Assembly: GCA_033032865.1 (NCBI GenBank) | Contig: JAWHQI010000019.1 | Location: 8,908,001-8,972,000, forward strand | DNA length: 64,000 nucleotides | Direction of reading: 5' to 3' | DNA from: Dactylorhiza incarnata | Taxonomy: Eukaryota > Streptophyta > Magnoliopsida > Asparagales > Orchidaceae | In this document: piece by piece, positions 55,517 to 64,000 of the stretch | How positions within the stretch are numbered: the first letter of the stretch is position 1 | Layout: each line of letters begins with the position of its first letter | Notes under the pieces: model-generated | Database searches by the model: none | The model's input: the letters and a program-made list of their open reading frames with translations, nothing else | What the model was told of the DNA's origin: nothing | Translations under genes and position numbers: made by a program

Positions 55517-56519
55517 TCAAAGACTGCCACACAGAATCGCCCAAAATGGGTCTAGATATTCATGCACCTGCAAAGGGATAAATGAAATATCAGACAATAA
55601 AGTAGGCGAGGAAGCAGGAAGGATGAATTTATCAATATTAGTATTAAAAGAAGGATGATTAAGAAATAAAATAGATGAAGAACTAAAAGGTTCAAACAAA
55701 GGAGGAGTGGCCCCGGTTTCACTCCTGGCAGGTTCCATAAAAGGCTCATTGTCGACCGCATTAAGAGCACTACAGGAAGGATATGAGCATCTAGGAACTT
55801 CGATGATGAGTTGGACCTTCTCCTCCGGTGATGAGGTAGAAACCTCATCACTAAGGAAAATATCCTCATCAGTGCAACTCAGCACAGCTTCGGGCTCCAC
55901 AGGCTCATCCTGCACATCTAAAAACTCGGCAATAAGAGCAGAAGATACATGCATACTGATACAAGAAAATATCTGAGTAGAGATAGGACTCAAGATAGAG
56001 TCCGATAGGAGTGAAGAAATATCCTCAGATACAGAATCCACAGGAAAGGATGACACAATGGAGGAAGAAAAATCCACAATGTCGTCATAGTGATCAACAA
56101 CGACGCTGATCAACACATTCGTTGTGCTCCCAAGATGACCTGGGGGCCCAACGTATATGTCATCAGCGATGGAAGGGGCGGTGGCATAGGAAGGCAGCGG
56201 AATGGAGATAAGTGCTGGCTCATCATCCTCTCCCAATTGCAACTTCCATTGCTTACAGTCTTTCAGCGCGTGATCAAAACTCTGACAACACAAGCAACGC
56301 TTCCCGGTAGGTTTTGACTGTGGGAAAGCCAAACCACCCGGTGAAGGCGATGCTCGCGATGGGGACGCATACTTATAATATGTAGGTTCATTGTATGAAG
56401 TTCTAGATTCTCCATACGATGAACAACACGGATTATAATTATGGCTTCCTAAATAGCACTCATCACTAGAGTGATTTTAAACTCTACACCACCTGCATTG
56501 TTGATAAGCATACATATTG
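55517..56519 (-). pseudogene. Zinc-knuckle protein of element G, stop in first knuckle
   Basis: Homologue of the F protein. Reading on the minus strand from an ATG near 56519, the first knuckle CRWC is followed two codons later by TAA and then by the expected His-X4-Cys, so one nonsense change breaks it. An open frame from 56332 (MAFPQSKPTGKRC) holds the second knuckle CLCCQSFDHALKDC intact, then an acidic Ser/Pro-rich tail (SETGATPPLF, SSSSILFLN) that parallels the F product. It ends at 55517 after about 271 codons, shorter than in F. Confidence 0.78.
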
Positions 56520-56714
56520 GTGCAGAAAAGGATTCAAAACTAATATAAGCAGAAATTGATATCAATATGCACGAAATAAAATTTAAAACAATGGAAACCT
56601 GACTTTTAAAACTGAAAATAGATTAGGAAGAAATAAAATAAAAGGATGCAATTTACAAATGGAAGGGCTTCTATCTTACAGCTCTCCCTCTCCAGAAAAC
56701 TCACACGTCTGTGT

Positions 56715-56732
56715 TCCCCGGCAACGGCGCCA
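56715..56732 (-). other. Primer binding site of G (tRNA-Asp)
   Basis: TGGCGCCGTTGCCGGGGA on the minus strand, same sequence and spacing as in F. Confidence 0.88.
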
Positions 56733-56738
56733 AAAACT

Positions 56739-58267
56739 TGGTGCACAAATCCTGCACACCACTATAGGTGGTGGCGTGACTGCAGCACGAAACGGTAGTG
56801 TACCGATCGTTCAAGTAATATAAAACGAGGAGTAAATCCCCCGAGTATCGAATCTCGGAAGGAACACAGTAAGGTGGAGTTTACTTTTGAGGAAGGACTT
56901 GAGATCGAAGTCCTTAAGTCGGATGGATGCGGAAGGGGGATGATTTGGGTTATGGAAAATAAAAGAAAATAACTAATTACTCCTATGCAGGCCTTGAGCG
57001 CACTGCTTCGCCGGACGGATGGAAACTACGCAGGCCGCTATGCTCTGCTTCGCTAGGTGGATGGGCGAGTGGGCAAGCGGATGAGGTGGTGCGCACTGGC
57101 GGAAGTGAAGGTGATACACGGCCCGCTATGCACCGCTTCGCTTGGCGGATGGAAGAGTAGTCATACGAAATGGAAGAGTAGGCTGGCGTAATGGAGTGGA
57201 GGGTGATTGCGTAGTGGATGATGGGTGGAGGCGCTCCTCACTTGCATAAACCACAGAGATAATTTCACATAGACATGAAATATACTAAATAGCATAACAA
57301 GGTTTAGCATACATTATTCATACACTCAAATAATAAAGGAAAACTACACTACAATATAAAGGGGGTTGAGATTACAACCAAAGCACGGAGACTCATCAGA
57401 GGTTCACGGCCGGAATCGAGGGTTGTCAGTCCTTGTCCGAGCTCGGGCTCCAACTGCCGTCCGGGGTCCGAAAGAGCTGTCACCTTCTTCTATTGTACCC
57501 GTCTTCTCCGTCAATCTTCTCTGGCCACGATCTCACCGGAGAACTTCATATATGCTGCAGGAAATCCCTCTGAAATGGAGCTTTGGAGGTGCACGAACAA
57601 TGGAGGAGGCCTAGAGGATGCTCCGGCTTGAGATATGCAAGAGAATGGCGGCCGGAGCTCCTCCCGAAGGTGGGCGGCGATGGAGTGGCGAACTGGGCGC
57701 TCAGGAGCGGAAAAATGGCGGACTGGAAGTGATCCTCGACCTAAAAATGCGCTTGCCTATTTATAGGCGGAGCAGCAAATTTAAGCGCGCACGGTCAACG
57801 GCGCACGATCAATGGTCGTGCGCGAAGGAATGCCTCTGATCGTGCGCGAAGAACCTGTAGCATAGGCCTGAACTGCAAAATAGCGCACGGTCAGCGGCGC
57901 ACGACCAATGGTCGTGCGTGAAGAAGGCCTGTGATCGTGCGCCGATGCTCTGTCTGGTAAGGGGAATTATCGCACGACCAGTGGTCGTGCGCCTGGTCGT
58001 GCGCGAAGAAAAATGCACGACCACTGGCTTTTTCGACCGAAAATTCCCCAGAACCAATCCCGAGTGTCGCACAACCCCTGAGCCTGCATGAAAACAACTA
58101 GGATCACTGAAATACCAAGAATCACACCAAATTGGGCTAAAATGTGCACTACAAGTGAGAATTGTGAATAAATGAAATATAAGCATTAATACACAAAAAG
58201 TGAAGTGCAAGTGCGTGAAAACTAGCCCAGATGAGTCCATAAAAGTGTATATAATTTGGACTCATCA
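56739..58267 (-). repeat. 5' LTR of element G
   Basis: 1529 bp, very close to the 3' copy by eye, so G is fairly young too. It begins on the minus strand with TGATGAGTCC and an inverted partner GGACTCATC about 20 bases on. Confidence 0.92.
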
Positions 58268-59109
58268 ATCTCCTCCAGAACCCTCGGTATTTCCTCTTCC
58301 GCCACACACCGGGCTAGGAGCCCCGAAAGTGTTTTCCTGTATAATCCCCCTGCATGTAAGGAATAATAGGTCGATTTATACCTGATGTGCCTCTTATCCA
58401 TGTCCCCTTCGGGGAACTTTCCAGATGTCAGTAGGTAATGAAGGGGTCCATCCACGATGCCCGCTGGTCCATCTCCATCAGCTCTTTCTCTCTCTTCGAT
58501 GGATGGTCGGAAAAGGTCCAACACTGTCCCCCCTTCTCTGGGACCAAACTTGGCCAGGAGGTCCTCCGCGACGCTCTCTTCCCTTGGCACGTGACAGATT
58601 GAGAAGGTCCGGAACTGACCTACGAGCCCCTTGACCTTTTCCAAGTACCGCTGAAGAGTAGATTCCTTTACTTCGAATTCTCCCCCAACCTGGAAAGCCA
58701 CCACAATGGAGTCCGTCAAGACCTCCACATCTTGTACTCCCAACTCTAGGGCCAGGCGGAGGCCTGCTACCACTGCTTCATATTCAGCCTGGTTGTTGGT
58801 GAGGGGGAAATGAAAGTTGATTGCCTGCTCGATCCTCGTCCCTTGGGGGCTCACCAAAACCACCCCTCCTCCGAAGGAATGCTTTCCCGAGGCCCCGTCC
58901 ACCGACATCCTCCAGGATACCGAACTGAGCAGCTCGGACTCTTCCACCTCAGTTACGTAATCCGCCAGAAAGTCCGCTACCGCTTGGGCCTTTATGGACA
59001 GTCTCAGCACATATGATATATCAAATTTGCTTAGTTCCACCGACCACATAGCCAACCTTCCTGAATGCTCTACCCCTTCCATGATGTTGCGAAGTGGGTG
59101 ATCGGTCAC
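58268..59109 (-). pseudogene. RNase H and second (archaeal-type) RNase H of H
   Basis: The reverse strand starts MTDHPLRNIMEGVEHSGRLA, then WSVELSKFDISY and KAQAVADFLADY, the end of the first RNase H. After a linker comes a second RNase H: WRMSVDGASGKHS with an Asp, NNQAEYEAVVAGLRLAL with the Glu, EVLTDSIVV with a second Asp, and EESVAEDLLAKFG at its end. This extra domain marks the Tat lineage. The frame runs to VLEEI at the G insertion, where the original continues at 52021. It is open over about 280 codons, though no functional element remains. Confidence 0.87.
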
Positions 59110-59448
59110 AACCTTGATCAGATGTGCTTAGAAATAGGGTTGGAGCTTCCGAGCAGACACCACCAAGGCGAAAGCCAACTTCTCTAGGATTGGATATCGG
59201 AGCTCCGCCTTCATCAGTACTCGACTTACAAAGTAAATCGGGAGTTGCCTTCTTCCCGGACCAATACTAAACTCTCCACCTCCATCCCTACCCCCAGGTA
59301 TAGGGACAAAACCTCTCCTTGTCTCGGCATCTACAGCAAAGGAGCTTGGGTCAGTTGCTCTTTTAGTGCTTGAAAGGCTCTTTCACATTTGGGGGTCCAC
59401 TCAAATTTTTGGTTTCCCCGCAGTACTTTGAAGAAAGGTGCACACTTG
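59110..59448 (-). pseudogene. Reverse transcriptase/RNase H junction of H, frameshifted
   Basis: CAPFFKVLRGNQKFEWTPKC and ERAFQALKEQLTQAPLL (minus strand, up to about 59445) are the usual Gypsy connection between reverse transcriptase and RNase H. Between 59110 and 59330 frames are broken. The right edge is the LTR of element I. Confidence 0.82.
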
Positions 59449-62400
59449 TGTAACATCCCCAATCCTTCTAGACCCCTAGATGGTGTTAGGGCATGGGTGG
59501 TGTGCAGAGTGGCCACTAAGGCCCTTGGGCCAAGTGGAGTGTGCTAAGTGCACACCAAGGGCACAAAATCAACATAGCCCAATACCACTCCCTTAGGCCA
59601 ATTGACCCTCAATTCACCAAATTTACCTCCCCATACCACCCTAACCACTAAGGAAGACCATTACCTTGAGAATTGCACTTGGGTGGGACCCAATTGCATG
59701 AAATTGACCAAAGTCAAGAATAGGTCAACATTAACCAAACTAAGTCAATTAGGGTTCAATTGACCCTCAAATGTTCAAATTGACCTTACCACCATACTAT
59801 AAACACCTTAAGGAACCCAATGGACCAAAAAGCCCCCTCATGGTGGGAACAATTGACCCCAATTGACCAAAGTCAAACTTTACCCAATTTTGGTCAAATC
59901 TACACCCTTTGATTAAATTGAACCAATTGGAGCCCCACCATGGACCAACCAACCTTGGGTAGTGTCAAGGGACCCAAGACAATCTGTGGGTACATCCCAC
60001 TCATCATGTTGACCAAGTCAAAGTCAAAGTCAACACTTGTGAATTAAACCCAATCTAGGTGACATAGCCACATACCTTGAGTTAGCCTAATTAAGGTAGA
60101 AAAGGTGGAGAGAGAAGAAGGGAACCAAAAGAGAAAAGCAAAAGCACCCTCCCCTCCTTCCACTCTCAACCCCAATCTGCCTAGGGTACATCCCTGATTG
60201 CTGTTGTTCTGGGCTGGACCCAGATGGAAGCAGGAGGCAGCAGGGAGAAGGACAAGTGGTCGGCCAAGCCTTCCCCTTGAGCTTGAAATTCAAACCTGTC
60301 TATACAAGCCTCCTCCCTCCCAACTGACCACTCCATCAGCTTCAGAAGGGAGAAAGCAGACGGGAACAAGCCCTGGAACAGAGCTGTAGCTGGAGAATCG
60401 GGATCGGGAGCAGGATCGCCGGAGCTGAGCTTTTCCATGGAAAACTGCCGCCGGAGCCGCCGCCACGCCCTAATCTCAGTTCGTTTCTCCTCCCCTCCCC
60501 TCATGCTAGCTTCCCATCACAAAAGATTGAAGGATCGGGCTCAATTGAGCCCGAATCCACCCGTCGATTTCATGGAAATCGACTCAAATCGAGCCACCCA
60601 GGCTCGCCGGAATACCCCCCCTCCGGCCGCCATGTCGCCGGGAGTTGTAGCCACGACCACCACGAAGGTGGTGGCGGTGGTGGCCGGCCGTGGTGGCCAC
60701 CAGGTGGCCGAGAAATGGGGGAGGAAATCGGCCTAGCGTGGTTGAATCCTGGCCATCGGCTCAAGGAAGAAGATGAGCCGCCGCCGTCTGATCGCGCCAA
60801 GATCCGTGCAGGTTTATATTTTCTAGCATTAATTAATGTTATATATTAGTTATTCTGCCTAGAATTTTCAATCCTTTTCAAATGAAAATTAAGGCCTCTT
60901 ATATGCTGAATTAGAAAAAGTGTCCAACATGAAAGTTGTAGGCCTTTGTCTTAACTTTCATTTGGCTTTGAGTTTAGGTCATTTGGTGACTTACAACTCC
61001 CTAGGGAGCTGTTTTACTAGGACTGGTCCTACACTAGGTCAGTCCATTAGAAAAATTACCTAGGTCAAAACCTTCAAGCTTTGGAGCTGTGCTTTTAACC
61101 ATGGCTTGGTATACCATAGAGGCACCCACTGCCAAAGGGACAGCCCCTGGTGGACACTTTTACCTAGGGTTTTTGTGGAAATTATATTATTTAAATTATG
61201 TTGATTTTTGGAGCATATGATGTCCAAATGACACCAAATTTTGGTGGCATGCTCTTTAGTACATGAGTAGTGCCTACCTAATATTTCACTCCATTTGGAG
61301 TTGATTTGATATGGAAAATGGGAAACCCTAATGAGGACCTTTAAGGGTCATATTAGGGTTTGGGTCATTTTGAGGAGTGGAGTGTGTTAGCCTCCTCCCA
61401 TCATGATGGTTATGTATGTATGGATATAAAAAGGCTTGTGTCACACCCTAATGGTCCATTTGAAGCCATTAGGGTGGTGTGACCTAAAACCCTAAGGGTA
61501 AACCCTTAAGAGTGCAAAGTGAGACTTGTGAAGGGCATGGGAGCAAATGTTCTTGCCTTGGCTCAAAACTTTGGAGATATGTTTGCAGGAGAATAAAATG
61601 ACTTAGTTAATTTATTGAGAATTTTTAGAGGTGTTTAAGTATTTTCTTCCTAATAAATGAAATAGCCACCCTTTCCCTAATAAAATGAAAAGCATGGTCA
61701 TAGGACCTTGTATGGTGTTGAAACTCTATAAGTGGCTGATTAGGGATGAAAATGGACTATTGTAATTTTGTTATGATTTATTGAAGTATTATTCCTTGTG
61801 TAGGAAACTCTAAGTACTTGCTAGCTTAAGGAAAATTAATTTTGATAAATGCCAAATCATGGGGATAAATTGTGAAACATGGTTATCTGTCATTTAATGC
61901 TATTATATGCCCATGGTAATTATTTGGAGGCTGGTTGAATTATATTTCAAGTACCTCAAGTAGAAATTGGTAATTGCTACATTTGAATGTTTAATCATTG
62001 TAAAATATCAAATCACATGGTAATGACACAATAATTTGGCAGAGTACTCTAGGTCCCCATTTGGAGACTTGGTAAATTTGGAGAATTTTCAGAAGTGAAA
62101 TACTATTTTTCCTAATTATAGTGGCATTTTGGTAATTATACAATTATGATGATTTAGTAGACCAGATGACATCCTAGGGTCATGTTACTCAGTGAACCAC
62201 CTTGATAAGGGATATTACCTTACTGATAATTTTCATGTAGCATGGATAATCATTTTGAGGGTAGTTCATGTGTAATTTGGCTTAAGGCCTTAACTACTTT
62301 AAATTATATTAAATACCAATTTAATATGGAAAATTATGGAAATTGGTGCATACCCTATTAAGGTTAGTGGGAACCTTGGATAATTATTAGAGACCCTGTT

Positions 62401-64000
62401 GATGAATATTTAGAAGGGTTCCCTTATGGGGTTGATGGATAGTTCAAAATTGTGGTCTGCGTTTAGTAAAAACAGAATTTTGAGTTCTAGATAATTCAGA
62501 CCCCTAAGTAGGATTTAGGAGGTATATCTAATCAGTAAATGAGATGTAGCACACCATGATTCAAGGAGGGTCAATCCTAGGGATACTTGTGGGGTGGTGC
62601 TAGAGTTAACGTAGAAAGAATGAAGGTACGTCCAACCCGATTGGGTGGGACGGGGGATGAGCTAAGTCACTTTAACTATATGTAATGATGAAGGGTGAAC
62701 CAAACATTAATCACCAACTAAATTAATTGTCTTGAAGAGGATTGTGGGGTTGAGCCCATTGATCTGTAGTACGGTTAGGGGCCCCTTACGGAGTACACCG
62801 CGGGAAGTCCAAGATTCACCCTAAATATATCACGAACTAAATTGTAGGCAAGAGTAGCCTAAGTGGGTATGCAGACTGGTATGGATCTCCTCCGGGAAGG
62901 AGGTGGGTTGGATCAGCTTGTGTGATGGTCCCTGAGCCGGAAGCTCGGGTGGACATTGTTAACACCTGTTACTTATTCAAATAGTGGCGAGTCTTCGGTA
63001 GTAGGCTAGTCGTGTCACCGACGGTAGTACGTTGACTCAGGTGAGGGTGAGGTTTAGAGGGCCGGTAAGTTTGAGTACCGCGGTCTGGAGGACAATCCCT
63101 AATAACCCACCCTGACCTTAAAGTCTGGTGGATTCCAGCAAGAGTACGCAGTAGCTCCGCTGTTGTGTTATTAGCGTTGAGGCGTACATGAGGTCTAGGC
63201 TTGGTAGTGACCATACCCGCCTAGGATGTGGAGTGCCCGATCCACTGCCACCGTGAGCCACGACGGTTGGTACCCGAAAGGTTGGCTTCCTTTCAAACAA
63301 ATTGGGAACTATAAAGGTCTGTGCGCATAGAGTCGTGTGGGTGAGTCACATTTCATAAACTCATTAAAACATCATAACCATAGCATAGCATAACATACAC
63401 ATTAGCATACCCCCATCATATAAATTAGTATGGGCTCTTTTATATGATGGGTTACCTGGACATCTTAACTTATATGTCGTATGGGCGTTCATATAAGTTA
63501 AGGTACGAATCTGTGAGGGTAGTTTAGATTTACTTACTGCACTGCATTTTCTTCCTATTTACTGCTTAATCATTGCTCTACTTTACTGCCTTATACCTGA
63601 ACTATACTGCTAGCTAGATTTTATTGCTTTACTTATACCTGCTAGAGTAGTGCCATGTCACCACCTTCTTGTTTACCCCTTGTTTGTCCTCCGCTTCTTC
63701 CTCCCGCTCGGTGCCTAGGAGTCGTGGAGGGAGGCGAGGACAAAACGGCTTAGTCTTTATGACTAACAGTCGGTGTGACCGCAGGAGTCCGAGGAGACGG
63801 AGTTGTCCCGCGCGCAGCAGGACGAGATGGCAGGACCTGAGCAGCAGATACAGCGCACTACCACGACGCCGCAGGTTAATGATTAGATAGTTAGACTTCC
63901 GCTTTTGAGAGCTTTTGTTGTAGACTTCCGCATGTTGTAGAGAGAGAGAGATAGTACATTACTTTGCATATGTATCGGGCTTAAGCCCCTTTAGTTGTAC
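59449..64000 (+). repeat. Element I: long Gypsy-type LTR, right end outside window
   Basis: It starts TGTAACATCCCC at a sharp junction inside H, after ACTTG, its expected target copy. TGTAAC-type starts and very long LTRs fit Tekay/Del Gypsy elements. No primer site is reached in 4.55 kb. TATAAAAAGG at 61425-61434 could be the promoter box. A GC-rich stretch (60420-60740) has open frames on both strands with low-complexity Pro/Gly/Arg products; these do not look like genes. The assignment rests on the left end and general look only, so a solo LTR is equally possible. Confidence 0.6.
61425..61434 (+). promoter_or_regulatory. Possible TATA box in LTR I
   Basis: TATAAAAAGG, plus strand; the only strong TATA word noted in this LTR. 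Confidence 0.4.

Larger units (their letters stand above)
52022..58267 (-). mobile_element. Element G: Gypsy-type element with only a zinc-knuckle ORF, relative of F
   Basis: LTRs 52022-53548 and 56739-58267; the target duplication on the plus strand is ATCTC (52017-52021, 58268-58272). The tRNA-Asp primer site at 56715-56732 and G-rich tract at 53549-53561 set minus orientation. The interior is about 3.2 kb with one decayed ORF and no enzymes. It shares with F the LTR start hairpin, the palindromic U3 words, the same 13-base purine tract, the ORF and noncoding blocks. Confidence 0.92.
51811..59448 (-). mobile_element. Element H: Tat-like Gypsy fragment, split by G
   Basis: Minus-strand pieces 58268-59448 and 51811-52016 belong together: the frame stopping at the right edge of G continues at the left edge across the GAGAT target copies. 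It has a reverse-transcriptase/RNase H tail, a second RNase H and the integrase finger, an order and extra domain typical of Tat-type Gypsy elements. It has no LTR in the window: the left end is broken inside integrase and the right end is cut by element I. Confidence 0.85.

Noticed and set aside
60437..60800. Host gene in the GC-rich part of LTR I
   Set aside because: Open frames on both strands with Pro/Gly/Arg low complexity and no recognisable domain; GC-rich islands of this kind are common in long Gypsy LTRs.
1..64000. Endogenous pararetrovirus (caulimovirid) sequence
   Set aside because: All reverse transcriptases seen lie with LTRs and integrase in Copia or Gypsy order; no movement or coat protein features found.

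Overview
The window is flowering-plant nuclear DNA made almost wholly of LTR retrotransposons. By the boundaries I can place, about 94% belongs to Copia or Gypsy elements, many nested with exact 5-bp target-site duplications (TSDs). The plant type follows from the lineages seen (SIRE-like Copia with a 3' extra ORF, Tekay-like Gypsy with a chromodomain, Tat-like Gypsy with a second RNase H, a TRIM) and from tRNA-Met and tRNA-Asp primer sites. I see no host protein gene, rRNA or tRNA gene. The species cannot be named from this.

Left block, 1-29,290, is one stack. Copia element D (integrase 14,391-15,195, reverse transcriptase 26,663-28,299, 3' LTR 28,346-29,290; 5' part outside the window) was hit twice. 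Element A, SIRE-like and with almost no pol (1-14,390), sits in its integrase and itself holds the gag-only element B on the minus strand (2,964-10,108, TSD CAAGT). Gypsy element E, Tekay-like (15,196-26,657, TSD GAGGT), sits between the integrase and reverse transcriptase parts and carries a 426-bp TRIM in its own integrase (22,600-23,025, TSD GATAT).

Middle, 29,291-47,444: short non-element stretches (AT-rich DNA, an ACGC microsatellite, a 27-bp minisatellite, a roughly 30-bp minisatellite, GC-rich repeats) are split by F (30,846-36,851, TSD ATGCG), a young element with tRNA-Asp primer site and one twin-zinc-knuckle ORF, and by C (38,957-47,209, TSD GACCC), a plus-strand relative of B.

Right block, 47,445-64,000: a C-family relic is entered by Copia element J, cut off inside its integrase and fused to a minus-strand Tat-like fragment H. 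H is split by G (52,022-58,267, TSD GAGAT on the minus strand), a relative of F, and then by I, a long Gypsy-type LTR running off the window.

The signal I rate highest is not a protein. Elements A, B and C each carry, far inside the element, a palindromic motif that resembles their own LTR motif; in C an 18-base word is identical in both LTRs and inside. In A and B a TATA-like box follows. In A that unit lies upstream of the env-like ORF, so it may be an internal promoter. Two pol-less families (B/C and F/G) also keep noncoding blocks better than the sequence around them, as expected if replication in trans needs RNA signals. All identities are by eye.
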